Of a DNA stretch of 64,000 nt, positions 54,300 to 62,904 are shown piece after piece; positions within the stretch are counted from its first letter, which is position 1; each line of letters starts with the position of its first letter. Under the pieces are notes generated by a model. It did no database searches, had not been told where the DNA came from, and saw nothing but the letters and a program-made list of their open reading frames with translations. Position numbers and translations under genes: made by a program. Origin of the DNA: Desulfocapsa sp. (lineage in GTDB: Bacteria > Desulfobacterota > Desulfobulbia > Desulfobulbales > Desulfocapsaceae); contig VMSP01000170.1 in the NCBI GenBank assembly GCA_013792135.1, positions 1 to 64,000 of the forward strand, given 5' to 3'.

Positions 54300-55274
54300 T
54301 CATAGGAGCTCTCTGCCTCGACCACTGTCGGAGAGGTCACTGAGCTGTGCGGGGAATGGCTGAAGGAGAACCTGTCCCAGTAAGTATTCATGGTTAAAGC
54401 GGATGGCCTGAGCCTCGATGAGCCGGGTCACTACCTGTAAAGAAACCCGTTCATCCCGATACTCCTCAATCGCATTGATGATAAAATGCTTTTCTCTGGA
54501 AGAGAGATCTTCGGAAACCCAGCCCAGGGCATGGTAGAGGGTATTGATCATGGCCTTGCTGAGAAAAGGTTTCAACAGTATTTGTCCCAGTTCCTGCTCG
54601 TATTGGTGAAAGACCTCCTTGGCTGGTAGACGTTCATGGTTGGCGACAATTTTACCGCAGAGACGAAAACGTTTCTGGTTGTAGGCGAGAAAAAGCAGTT
54701 TGTGTCTGGCATGATAGTCTACCAGGTCAGCCATCCTGGGGGTGACGGCGATGGTGCGGAAACGTGTCCAGGCAAAAAGCTTGATCAGGAAGTGTTCACG
54801 GAGGCTGCGGTTGGTCAGGCGCTGTTCATCTTCAACAGCCTTGTGGCCGAGCCCTTCAAGGATCAGTGTCCCGAAGATGCCACTGCCTCGCTGCAGGAAT
54901 TGGGGTTTGTCTGTCCCGTTGTAGATTTTGGCGTCCTGCAGAGCGCATGAGGGAGATTTCGTTTTGAGGATTGCTCCATCAAGGTTGGTTATATCCTGAG
55001 CCAGGAAAACAGCCGCCTTTTGCAGGGCATTGGTGACACATCGTGATTCTGCCGGTTGCCATACTTCAATCTTATTATCCTGCAGGCAGAGACGGATGGG
55101 AGGACGGGGAACTCCCAGTCCTGCCTCTATTTCCGGGCAGACATCAATAAAATCAACATGGTTTAGAAGTTGGGCAACAATTCTGGAATGAAGTTGCTGG
55201 CCATCGTATCGGCAGGCTGCAAAACCGAGACAGCGGCTGACAAGAACCTTTGGTCTGGGAAATGGGTGCTCCAT
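54300..55274 (-). CDS. DUF523-DUF1722 fusion protein (TudS/YbgA-like)
   Basis: A 324-residue protein. The N-terminal DUF523 domain (about 1-160) resembles the thiouracil desulfidase TudS and shows its cysteine pattern: SRCLGFAACRYDG near residue 12, VCPEIEAGLGVPR near residue 49, and SPSCALQDAK near 105, expected to bind a [4Fe-4S] cluster. The rest is DUF1722 (YbgA-like; FLAYNQKRF and QVVTRLIEAQA). I start at MEHPFPR because AGGAG precedes it; 70 upstream codons overlap the membrane gene. Pairing with a photolyase suggests a role with modified or damaged bases, by inference. Confidence 0.87.
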   Translation of the reverse strand: MEHPFPRPKVLVSRCLGFAACRYDGQQLHSRIVAQLLNHVDFIDVCPEIEAGLGVPRPPIRLCLQDNKIEVWQPAESRCVTNALQKAAVFLAQDITNLDGAILKTKSPSCALQDAKIYNGTDKPQFLQRGSGIFGTLILEGLGHKAVEDEQRLTNRSLREHFLIKLFAWTRFRTIAVTPRMADLVDYHARHKLLFLAYNQKRFRLCGKIVANHERLPAKEVFHQYEQELGQILLKPFLSKAMINTLYHALGWVSEDLSSREKHFIINAIEEYRDERVSLQVVTRLIEAQAIRFNHEYLLGQVLLQPFPAQLSDLSDSGRGRELL

Positions 55275-55285
55275 GCGTACGTCTC

Positions 55286-55708
55286 CTAAAATAATGGCAG
55301 GTGATATGCTGCTAAGCCGGTTCTGAGAAACAGCAGGCTCCAGAGCAGGGTCCTGATCCAGTTGGTAACAACCAGTCGGTTGATGGTCGATAAGACCTTG
55401 CCGTGATTCTGGAGCTGTCTGTGGCAGGGCACTGAAAGACTGAATGTGGCCAGCCAGATTAGGACAATGGGTACAATGCGCCAACAGCGGACCTCATCAT
55501 GATAGAGGAAGATTCCCTCAATTCCTGCCTGGATCAGCATGAGCGGACTGACGATCAGACCCATGAGAAAGGTGTAACGGCCATGCCACTGGATGAAATA
55601 TTCCTCATTCGTGTAGCGGAAAGAAGGGTAGATGATGAGTTGTACGAGCCAGATCAAAATAAAGAGTCCGCTGTCAACAATGATCTGTATTTCAGTCAGT
55701 CCATTCAT
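55286..55708 (-). CDS. Four-helix membrane protein, unrecognised
   Basis: A 140-residue protein with hydrophobic stretches near residues 9-27, 47-66, 80-96 and 119-138, so about four membrane helices. The N-terminal sequence ends QLIIYPSF, and GRYTFLMGLIVSP follows. I do not recognise the family. Its stop is 11 bp before the DUF523-DUF1722 start, so it is part of the photolyase transcript; similar small membrane proteins accompany photolyase clusters elsewhere. Confidence 0.65.
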   Translation of the reverse strand: MNGLTEIQIIVDSGLFILIWLVQLIIYPSFRYTNEEYFIQWHGRYTFLMGLIVSPLMLIQAGIEGIFLYHDEVRCWRIVPIVLIWLATFSLSVPCHRQLQNHGKVLSTINRLVVTNWIRTLLWSLLFLRTGLAAYHLPLF

Positions 55709-55793
55709 GCAATTTTTCTCTTATGCGCGGCAGCGACTCAGTGTCCCGATAAAGGGGGACTCATTCATCTTGCGTGGAGTTGGGGGCGGAATG

Positions 55794-56606
55794 TTACCAT
55801 AGATATGCACTTACCTGCTTTCCCAGTATTTCCCACAGAAACACCCGTCTGGCAGGAGACTGGGCCACACCATAGCATACATGTAATGGCAATAAGTGCT
55901 CTTCTCTGGGGTGACAAAATCGTGCAGCCGGTGCACTTTCCCAATGAATCAGCCTCTGTTCCCGTTCGTTTTCATTGAGTGCATGGCTGCAACATGTCTC
56001 GATCAACCACTGCTCAAAAGATTCATTCTTTGAATCTGTTGCCTCTGTCGACGGTGAAAAAAACGCTTTCAGGTTGTGGAATGAGAAACCGGAACCTATG
56101 ATAAGTATTTTCTCTTCTTGTAACCCGGCCAGGGCCTTGCCGATCTGGATATGTTTAGCAGGATCCAGATTATTGACCAGAGACAACTGGACACATGGAA
56201 TATCTGCAGCTGGGTACATGATTTTCAGTGGAACAAAAACGCCATGGTCAAAACCCCTTTCCTCCGTCAGATCCGCTTCAATTCCGTATTTGTTCAGGAT
56301 GTTGCAGATCTTCCGGGCCAGTGCAGGCTTTCCCGGTACAGGATATTGAATTTCATAGGATTCTTGTGGGAATCCAGAGTAATCGTAGAGCAGTGCAGGA
56401 TTCGCCCCACTGGTAATGGTTGCCTGATATGTTTCCCAATGGGCGCTGATAAGGATAATAGCCGAAGGTCTGTCCACAAGGGTTACAATTTTTTGAAGAC
56501 CGGCGATCATCTCTTTGTGAGAGGGCTCTCCCAATAATGGCAAGGGGCCTCCCCCATGAGAAATATATAAAATAGAAGGTGCTGATACATTTGGCTTATC
56601 AGGCAT
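55794..56606 (-). CDS. Extradiol (LigB/DODA-like) dioxygenase-family protein
   Basis: A 270-residue class III extradiol ring-cleavage-type protein. Iron-ligand motifs are ILYISHGGGPLPL near residue 12, ILISAHWETYQAT near 52 and RGFDHGVFVPLK near 116, plus a later His in GSGFSFHNL. Bacterial members include DOPA 4,5-dioxygenase-like enzymes. I start at MPDKPN, preceded by AAGGAG. It begins 17 bp after the PNPOx-like stop and forms one unit with it. The substrate is unknown; aerobic chemistry in an apparent anaerobe is notable. Confidence 0.85.
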   Translation of the reverse strand: MPDKPNVSAPSILYISHGGGPLPLLGEPSHKEMIAGLQKIVTLVDRPSAIILISAHWETYQATITSGANPALLYDYSGFPQESYEIQYPVPGKPALARKICNILNKYGIEADLTEERGFDHGVFVPLKIMYPAADIPCVQLSLVNNLDPAKHIQIGKALAGLQEEKILIIGSGFSFHNLKAFFSPSTEATDSKNESFEQWLIETCCSHALNENEREQRLIHWESAPAARFCHPREEHLLPLHVCYGVAQSPARRVFLWEILGKQVSAYLW

Positions 56607-56623
56607 TCTGTACTCCTTTCCTT

Positions 56624-57019
56624 TCAATCAATGGCTATTTCTTCGCCGCCAATGAGGCTGAGTATTTTATTTACTTTGAACCGAACAAGAAACTTTTCAC
56701 CCTGCAATCTGTCATCTTCAGGGCTGAGATGACGTCTGGTCAGGGAGGCGATCAGCTCCGGGTCGGTGCTCTCATCCAGCTTGGAAAGAAAAAGACGAAC
56801 TCCGCTGTACCCGTTTCCATCCTTAATAAAGAGATAGTTGGCATGCTTGTTTTTTTCCAGGTTCTTATGGGTCAGGCGGTCACGCATTACAAAGGCGATT
56901 TCATCTTTCCCCTGGACATGCGGCCTGGAATAAATTGCGGTGTCTACTACGCCATTTTCATCACTGGTGGCCATGACCCCGATGCCCTTCATTTCAGTGA
57001 AATAACTATTCAGATTCAT
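56624..57019 (-). CDS. PNPOx-like FMN-binding protein
   Basis: A 131-residue split-barrel protein of the pyridoxamine-phosphate oxidase-like superfamily. It starts MNLNSYFTEMKGIGVMATSD with DTAIYSRPHV and FVMRDRLTHKNLEKNKHAN following. The family binds FMN or related flavins, and a few members bind haem or F420. It is too short to be a true PdxH. AAGGAG precedes the ATG. It is co-transcribed with the dioxygenase-like gene and divergent from the PAS-LuxR regulator. Confidence 0.8.
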   Translation of the reverse strand: MNLNSYFTEMKGIGVMATSDENGVVDTAIYSRPHVQGKDEIAFVMRDRLTHKNLEKNKHANYLFIKDGNGYSGVRLFLSKLDESTDPELIASLTRRHLSPEDDRLQGEKFLVRFKVNKILSLIGGEEIAID

Positions 57020-57189
57020 CTTGTTTGTTCTCCTTGCAATTATTGTTGTGGTACTTAATTATCAGAGAGACAGCTCTGACAATCTCCAATTCTCATCTTT
57101 ACTTTGATTATAAGCTTTGATATTGAAGATATCAATGGTGGTTAAATTTGGGATAAATGATAGGGAAAACTATCATTAGGTGGTGAAGG

Positions 57190-58044
57190 ATGAAGAGTAG
57201 TATGTATGAGATTATTGTCGATTCTCTTTCTGCCCATGTTGCGGTGCTTGATGACAGGGGAGTGATCATTCAAACCAATCGTGCCTGGCAAGAGTATGCT
57301 GTCCACAACGGGATGGTAGAATACCCGGATTCCATCGGAGTGAGTTATCTTGCTATCTGTGAGGCGGCGAGCGCGAGTGGTGAGTTGGAAGGTGAACTTG
57401 TTGCTGCTGGCATAGAAAAGATATTGGCTGGAGATCTCAGGGAATTTGTCATCCAGTATCCCTGTCATTCCCCGACAAGACGTCAATGGTTCAATCTCCG
57501 GGTTCTTACTTATCTTTCGGAACTGGAACATCGGGTTCTTGTTGTGCATGAGGATATAACTTCCATAATTCTAGCTCAGGAAGAGCTGCGACAGAAAAAA
57601 GATGAACTGCGGCAGAAGAGTGAGGAGCTGGAGGAGATGAACATTGCCCTCAAGGTACTGCTTGAACACCGCGAGCGGGGTCTGGAGGAGTTGGAGCAAC
57701 GGATAGTCGGCAATATTCGCGAACTGGTACTGCCTTATACAGAGAAGCTGGGAAACAGTTTAAAGGGACACCGGGAACGGACTCTGATTGATATCGTCGA
57801 GACCAATCTCAATACTATCATCACTCCTTTTTTACATCGACTTTCCTCACTTAATCTTCTGCTGACACCGCAAGAGGTTGAGGTGGCGACTCTGATTCGT
57901 CCAGGAAAGAGCAGCAAGGAGATTGCTGATGTGCTCGGTGTGTCCGTGAGTACTGTCAGCTTCCACCGTAAGAATCTGCGCCGCAAGCTGGGCCTGGAGG
58001 ACCGATCGATGAATCTGCGCACCTATCTGTTTTCCTTGAAATGA
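57190..58044 (+). CDS. PAS-LuxR transcriptional regulator
   Basis: A 284-residue DNA-binding regulator. An N-terminal PAS domain (about residues 4-125; VAVLDDRGVIIQTNRAW) is followed by a long coiled coil (125-165, with repeated ELRQK and EELEEM). A linker and a C-terminal LuxR helix-turn-helix come next (about 222-284; LTPQEVEVATLIRPGKSSKE, then VSVSTVSFHRKNLRRKLG). GAAGG precedes the ATG. It lies 170 bp from the divergent dioxygenase/PNPOx unit, its best-placed target. The cobalamin riboswitch lies downstream. Confidence 0.88.
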   Translation: MKSSMYEIIVDSLSAHVAVLDDRGVIIQTNRAWQEYAVHNGMVEYPDSIGVSYLAICEAASASGELEGELVAAGIEKILAGDLREFVIQYPCHSPTRRQWFNLRVLTYLSELEHRVLVVHEDITSIILAQEELRQKKDELRQKSEELEEMNIALKVLLEHRERGLEELEQRIVGNIRELVLPYTEKLGNSLKGHRERTLIDIVETNLNTIITPFLHRLSSLNLLLTPQEVEVATLIRPGKSSKEIADVLGVSVSTVSFHRKNLRRKLGLEDRSMNLRTYLFSLK

Positions 58045-58188
58045 GTATATTGGCAGGGGCGTCCTCCTCTTCGCTCATGATTTTGCCAAGATGAGATGAT
58101 AAGGGAATACTGATCATGAGAGTGATGATGAGAGGCTGTTTTTGTCGTTGACTTGTGCTGGCTTTTTCAGTAATTCTTGTTAAGAAAA

Positions 58189-58360
58189 TTTCAGATGCTC
58201 ATAACAGAGCTTAAAAGGGAACCCGGTGACAATCCGGGACGGGCCCGCCGCTGTGACCGGGGACGACCGTTGCATTCAAGCCACTGACCGTATTTAATTT
58301 TTTTTGGTTGGGAAGGCGCAACAGGGAGGACGATCCGGGAGTCAGAAGACCTGTCTGAAA
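58189..58360 (+). ncRNA. Cobalamin (B12) riboswitch
   Basis: The AdoCbl-type aptamer shows its conserved blocks: AAAAGGGAA near 58213, CGGTGACAATCCGGG, ACGGGCCCGCCGCTGTGA, GCCACTG near 58279, GGGAAGGCGC and AGTCAGAAGACCTG near 58340. P1 is TTTCAGA (58189-58195) with TCTGAAA (58354-58360). A terminator follows, so bound cobalamin should shut off the TonB receptor downstream. Confidence 0.93.
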
Positions 58361-58421
58361 TCAAGAAGGATGTCTCCGAGGACAAGGGGCATACCTGTGT
58401 CATCTGTGGATAAAACAAGGC

Positions 58422-58461
58422 AATCCCCGGATCAATATATATTGGTCCGGGGATTTTTTTT
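58422..58461 (+). terminator. Riboswitch-controlled terminator
   Basis: AATCCCCGGATCAATAT pairs with ATATTGGTCCGGGGATT in one long hairpin (one T-G pair), followed by eight Ts (58454-58461). It lies between the cobalamin riboswitch and the receptor ATG, where an expression platform would be. Confidence 0.9.
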
Positions 58462-58511
58462 GCTTTTTTACTGGCCTGCCCCCGGACTGCTTTTCTTGAA
58501 GGAGAGAAGAA

Positions 58512-60566
58512 ATGAAAAAGCGGTATCCTCGGCAATGTTTTTGTTTAGTACTTTGTAGTTTGTTTTTCTCTGATGTTAGTGGCGTGCTGGCCGTTGAAGG
58601 TGGGCAACCACCGATTGATTTTGCAGCCGATGTGATGGCTGTTTCCCCGGATGTCGAGAATTTGCCACAGGCTGAGACCATCAACGGCAAGACCTATCTG
58701 ACCATCACGGCCACTCGGGTCCCGGAAAAAAGCAACGGGGTGAGCGCCAATCTTACGGTGATCGACCGTACAGAGCTTTCCCGGGCCGCGGCCGATAATG
58801 TAGGTGATCTCCTGTCTGAAAAAGGCATTGGCCATGTCCAGAAATATCCGGGGGCACTGACCACCATCGGTATTCGCGGTTTCCGAACCGAGACCCACGG
58901 CAATGACCTCCAGGGGCATGTCTTGATCCTCCTCGATGGCCGCCGGGCCGGGACCGGCAATCTGGCCAAGATCCTGACCAGAAATGTGGAGAGGATCGAG
59001 ATTATCCGCGGCCCCGCAGCTGTCCAGTATGGCTCCGGCGGTATGGGCGGTGTGGTCAATATCATCACCCGCCAGGGCCGGAATAATTCCGCCTTCCTTG
59101 AGGCTGGAGGTGGCAGCTTCGGCAAGGTAGAGGGGAGTGTCGGCGGTACCGCCAAAGAGCAGGGGGTCGATTTCGCTGGGGCCTTTTCGTCGGCCACCCA
59201 GGATGACTATAAGACGGCAAGTGGCGTCACCTTTGCCAATACAGCTCTCCATTCCCAGACCGGGGCCAGCGCCAACGTGGGTTATGAGTTTGCGCCGCAT
59301 AACCGGGTCGGGGTGATCGTCACCGACTTTGAGGCCGACAAAGCCGGCAATCCCGGCTATCTGAGTGTCAATGATACCGACAATTATACCGATAACAGCA
59401 ATTATTCTGTGGATGGTAGTTACAGCGGCCAGAACAGCTCCGGCCGCTATCAGTGGATGGGTCACTACTTCTTCGGCAGGGATAAAAATGTCTGGGTTGA
59501 CCCAATCTCATCCAACCCAACGGGCTGGGATGATGGCATCGATTCCCGCAACGCCACCGATCAGCAGGGGGCGCAGGCCCAGATCAGCGGGGCCTTTGGG
59601 TCGCTGAATTTGACCACCGGTCTGGATTGGCTTCATTATGCGGTGGAAAACAGCTGGAGCCCGCAACAGACCACCTACACCAATCCGGCCCTTTTCCTGC
59701 TGGCCAGGGTCGGCCTTCTTGATAACCGCATCATCGTTTCCGGCGGGGTACGCCAGGACTGGTATGCAGTCGAAGTGCAGCAGCCGACTGGTTCTAAGGT
59801 CGATGATTCTCATTTTACGCCGCAGCTTGGTTTGGCCTGGATAGTAAACGATGGTCTCAAACTGCGAGGCCAGGTGGCCCATGGCTTTGTCATGCCTTCG
59901 GCCGACCAGCTCGCCATCGATATGGTTTCTTTTGGCCGCCGCACCATTGGCAATCCCGACCTGAATCCAGAAAAAAGCCTGACCTGGGAGGGCGGTGCCG
60001 ATTATAGCAAAGCAGGATTTTCCAGCTCGTTCACTTGGTTTGCCACTGATTTTGAAGATAAGATTGTTACCAATAAAGTGGCCAATGGGGACACCTCCTA
60101 TACCAATCTTGGCAGTGCCACCATCAACGGTCTGGAGGCGGCACTCTCCTATGACCTCGGTGCTCCCCTGCACTGGGCCTGGGAGGTCCGTCCTTTTGTT
60201 GATATGACTTGGCTCAACCAGTATGAGGATGACGCCACCGGCCTTGATCTCACCTATGTAAGTGACCTGACCCTGTCATCGGGGCTCACCTTGTCTGATT
60301 CCGGCGCCTTTTCCGGCCGTCTCAATATGACCTATACCGGGCCGCAGCAGGTAGATGACTGGGAAGAGAGCTATAAGGTGGTGGAGAAAGGCGGCTTTGT
60401 GGTCACCGATCTGACCCTCAGCTATCGTTTCTTACAGCATGCAACCCTGGGGGACTTCACGGTGCGGGGGGAGCTGCGTAATCTTTTTGATCAGGACTAT
60501 GCCTATGTCAAGGGCTACCCAATGCCGGGGTGTTCGGCCTTTATCAGTCTGAAGTGGGAGTATTGA
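58512..60566 (+). CDS. TonB-dependent receptor (BtuB-like)
   Basis: A 684-residue outer-membrane receptor. A signal peptide covers about residues 1-28. The TonB box region reads TYLTITATRVPE near residue 60, and the plug domain has TIGIRGFRTE and RIEIIRGPAAVQYGSGGMGG near residue 160. A long beta barrel follows, ending with a C-terminal aromatic (LKWEY). A cobalamin riboswitch and terminator precede it, and a BtuF-like gene overlaps its end, so vitamin B12 or a related corrinoid is the probable cargo. No tonB or btuCD is adjacent. Confidence 0.9.
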   Translation: MKKRYPRQCFCLVLCSLFFSDVSGVLAVEGGQPPIDFAADVMAVSPDVENLPQAETINGKTYLTITATRVPEKSNGVSANLTVIDRTELSRAAADNVGDLLSEKGIGHVQKYPGALTTIGIRGFRTETHGNDLQGHVLILLDGRRAGTGNLAKILTRNVERIEIIRGPAAVQYGSGGMGGVVNIITRQGRNNSAFLEAGGGSFGKVEGSVGGTAKEQGVDFAGAFSSATQDDYKTASGVTFANTALHSQTGASANVGYEFAPHNRVGVIVTDFEADKAGNPGYLSVNDTDNYTDNSNYSVDGSYSGQNSSGRYQWMGHYFFGRDKNVWVDPISSNPTGWDDGIDSRNATDQQGAQAQISGAFGSLNLTTGLDWLHYAVENSWSPQQTTYTNPALFLLARVGLLDNRIIVSGGVRQDWYAVEVQQPTGSKVDDSHFTPQLGLAWIVNDGLKLRGQVAHGFVMPSADQLAIDMVSFGRRTIGNPDLNPEKSLTWEGGADYSKAGFSSSFTWFATDFEDKIVTNKVANGDTSYTNLGSATINGLEAALSYDLGAPLHWAWEVRPFVDMTWLNQYEDDATGLDLTYVSDLTLSSGLTLSDSGAFSGRLNMTYTGPQQVDDWEESYKVVEKGGFVVTDLTLSYRFLQHATLGDFTVRGELRNLFDQDYAYVKGYPMPGCSAFISLKWEY

Positions 60567-61426
60567 TGACCATATCACGTTTTTTTCTTTGGTTGGCACT
60601 GGCCTTGACAACTATCCTCCAGCCAGCCCTGGCGTTCAGTCAGAACGGGATCTTTCCTCAGCGGATTGTCTCACTCGGGCCGATCAATACCGAGAATGTT
60701 TTTCTGCTGGGGGCTGGGGATCGTCTGGTAGCTGATACCAGCTATTGCGTGCATCCGGATGCGGCTCGTGGCAAAGTGAAGATCGGCTCGGTGATGCAGC
60801 TCAATATCGAACAGATACTTGGGTTGCAGCCGGATCTGATCCTGGCCACCGGGTTGACCAGTCCGCAGCAGGTGGCTCAATTAGCAGCCTCCGGGGTGCG
60901 GGTGGTTCATTTTTCCCAACCCTCAAATTTTACCGCGATCTGTGATCAGTTTCTGGAGATGGGGAAGCTTCTGGGCCTTGAAACCAGGGCCCGCGAGATC
61001 ATTGCTGAAGCGCAGAAGGAAGTCCGGACCATCCAGCAGCGGGTTAGCGGGTTTCCGCAAAAGAAGGTGTTCCTGCAGGTCGGTGCCCATCCCTTGTTTG
61101 CCTCGGTGGCAAGTTCCTTTACCAATGACTATATCGTGCTGGCCGGCGGCATCAACATTGCCGCAGTCCAGCACGATGGCCGCTATAACCAGGAAAAGGT
61201 GACGGCCCAGAACCCGGATGTGATCATCATCGCGGTCATGGGCAGCGAAGGAGGGATCGGCGCCAGGGAAAAAGAGGAGTGGTTGCGCTTTGAGCCCATC
61301 TCTGCGGTACGAAACAGGCAGATCTTTGTCGTGGATCCGGATATCATCTGCAGCCCCTCGCCCCTGACCTTTGTCAAGGGACTGGCCCAGGTTGCGGCGC
61401 TCATTCATCCGCAGAAAGGGCAATAG
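60566..61426 (+). CDS. Cobalamin/iron-complex binding protein (BtuF-like)
   Basis: A 286-residue periplasmic binding protein of the BtuF/FepB type. A signal peptide lies at about residues 1-24, then QRIVSLGPINTENVFLLGAG with the two-lobe pattern joined by a long helix. NIEQILGLQPDLILATGLTS near residue 82 is typical. It starts on the last base of the TonB receptor stop (TGATG), so is translationally coupled. With the riboswitch, this indicates a corrinoid shuttle; the permease and ATPase must be encoded elsewhere. Confidence 0.87.
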   Translation: MTISRFFLWLALALTTILQPALAFSQNGIFPQRIVSLGPINTENVFLLGAGDRLVADTSYCVHPDAARGKVKIGSVMQLNIEQILGLQPDLILATGLTSPQQVAQLAASGVRVVHFSQPSNFTAICDQFLEMGKLLGLETRAREIIAEAQKEVRTIQQRVSGFPQKKVFLQVGAHPLFASVASSFTNDYIVLAGGINIAAVQHDGRYNQEKVTAQNPDVIIIAVMGSEGGIGAREKEEWLRFEPISAVRNRQIFVVDPDIICSPSPLTFVKGLAQVAALIHPQKGQ

Positions 61427-61667
61427 CAATAATATCTTTCTTGTTGATTAATGTTGCCTCGCTCCGGTGTGGGAAGGCACATTTTGTACCGAAGTGATGT
61501 GGCCAAACAGAAAACAGCCAGTTTATTTATTCCCTAAAACAGTAGCTCAAAATTTGACTATCTGAAATTGTGGTGGCATTCTAAAAAAGGACATTTTCTG
61601 AAGAGTAGCTTAGCCTTCCATGATCAGGTAATGGGTAGATGAAAAAACTTTATTCAAAGGAGTCCTT

Positions 61668-62090
61668 ATGAAAACTAAAATTCTCATTATCAGTTTGATC
61701 CTCCTGATTGCCATTCAGCTCGTCCCCTACGGCAAAGATCATGTTAATCCGCAGGTCATCGCCGAACCTCAATGGGACAGCCCCGAGACAAGAGCCCTTT
61801 TTATGAGGGCCTGCGGCGATTGTCACTCGTATGAGACAAAATGGCCGTGGTACAGCAATGTTGCACCAGCCTCCTGGCTTGTAACCAGTGACGTAAATGA
61901 AGCGCAGCAGCATTTTAACGTTTCCGCTTGGAAATATCAGGAGAAGAACAAAGGCGACGAAGCTGCTTACGAGCTGCGTGAAGGTAAGATGCCGCCGCTG
62001 CGTTATCTTGCGGCACACACTGAAGCGCGGTTAGGTGAGCAGGAAAAGGCGGCGTTACTCAAGGGGTTAAGCTCGACGTTTGGACACTAA
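61668..62090 (+). CDS. Haem-binding domain protein (Haem_bd family)
   Basis: A 140-residue periplasmic protein with a signal peptide or anchor (about residues 4-20) and a single c-type haem motif CGDCH near residue 49. ETKWPWYSNVAP follows, the signature of the small Haem_bd family. The rest is charged. AAAGGAG precedes the ATG. A role in electron transfer or haem handling is possible, but the family is poorly studied. It stands alone between the cobalamin unit and nikR; the 241 bp before it hold nothing I can identify. Confidence 0.85.
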   Translation: MKTKILIISLILLIAIQLVPYGKDHVNPQVIAEPQWDSPETRALFMRACGDCHSYETKWPWYSNVAPASWLVTSDVNEAQQHFNVSAWKYQEKNKGDEAAYELREGKMPPLRYLAAHTEARLGEQEKAALLKGLSSTFGH

Positions 62091-62231
62091 ACGCAGAGTA
62101 GTCTCTGCACCATGTCCGTGTCATCGGCACGAACATGGTGCATCTGGGCACTAAGGCTCATTTCCTATTATCTTTTGAGGAGTATAAATCCAGCTGGTAC
62201 TGTATCACCTGCCGCCTGTCAACCAGGCTGT

Positions 62232-62648
62232 TCAGTCCAGGTCATGACCGGTGGTAGTCATGACCAGTTTGCCGTGTTTGACCCCTTTGACGCCGATCAG
62301 CTCATCGGCTATCTGTCTGATCTCCTGAGCTGTTCCCTTCACCACAAGGACTTCCAGGCAGTTGTGGGCGTCCAGGTGGACGTGGAGGGAGGAAATGATG
62401 TGGTCGTGATGGGAGTGCTGCTGTTCCGTCAGTTTGTCGGAAAGATCCCGCACATGGTGGTTGTAGATGAGGGTGACGGTGCCGATGGCCTCTTCTGTCG
62501 ATTCGGACTTGTTCTCCACCAGGGACGTGCGGATGAGGTCGCGGATTGCTTCCGAACGGTTGGTGTATTTTTTCTGCTCAATCAGCTGGTCAAAGTTGAA
62601 CAGCAGTTGTTCATCCAGCGAAATACCAAATCTGACAGTCTTTCCCAT
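62232..62648 (-). CDS. nikR: Nickel-responsive regulator NikR
   Basis: A ribbon-helix-helix repressor, 138 residues. The N-terminal DNA-binding domain ([20 protein letters not shown] and [13 protein letters not shown]) precedes a C-terminal ACT-like nickel domain. Ni ligands are expected in the HHVRDL and [20 protein letters not shown] segments (His, His, Cys). I start at MGKTVRF, since AAGGAAC and the helix start fit it; 25 upstream codons are unlike the family. A matching operator lies before the divergent NikM-like gene (62834-62860). Confidence 0.94.
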   Translation of the reverse strand: MGKTVRFGISLDEQLLFNFDQLIEQKKYTNRSEAIRDLIRTSLVENKSESTEEAIGTVTLIYNHHVRDLSDKLTEQQHSHHDHIISSLHVHLDAHNCLEVLVVKGTAQEIRQIADELIGVKGVKHGKLVMTTTGHDLD

Positions 62649-62800
62649 GTTCCTTCTCTCCGATGCAATTTTTTTTTCATGACGAACTTTCCTCAAGAAT
62701 AACTGATTCTTGAGGAAAAACAATCGAATTCCCTATGCTTAAGGGGCAGGAGATGCATTTGCCTGTTTCCGGGCCTCCTGTGTTCTTGTCAGAAAAGATA

Positions 62801-62829
62801 TTGACACACGAAATATATTATCGTATCTG
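62801..62829 (+). promoter_or_regulatory. Predicted promoter of nickel transporter gene
   Basis: TTGACA (62801-62806), then 17 bp, then a weak TATCTG (62824-62829). The start would fall near 62836, inside the NikR operator, consistent with repression. Confidence 0.45.
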
Positions 62830-62833
62830 TAAG

Positions 62834-62860
62834 GTGTTACTTTCTGTAAATTTGTAACAC
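62834..62860. promoter_or_regulatory. NikR operator
   Basis: GTGTTAC-N13-GTAACAC with perfect 7-bp arms, the form predicted for NikR in deltaproteobacteria. It lies between divergent nikR and the NikM-type transporter, 45 bp before the transporter ATG. Confidence 0.85.
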
Positions 62861-62904
62861 ATATCTATCTTTTACGGCTTCGTATTATTCAGGAGGAAAG
62901 AACC

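Noticed and set aside
55275-55484. Upstream extension of the DUF523-DUF1722 protein
   Set aside because: The frame stays open for 70 more codons but overlaps the membrane-protein gene, and the AGGAG before 55274 marks the likelier start.
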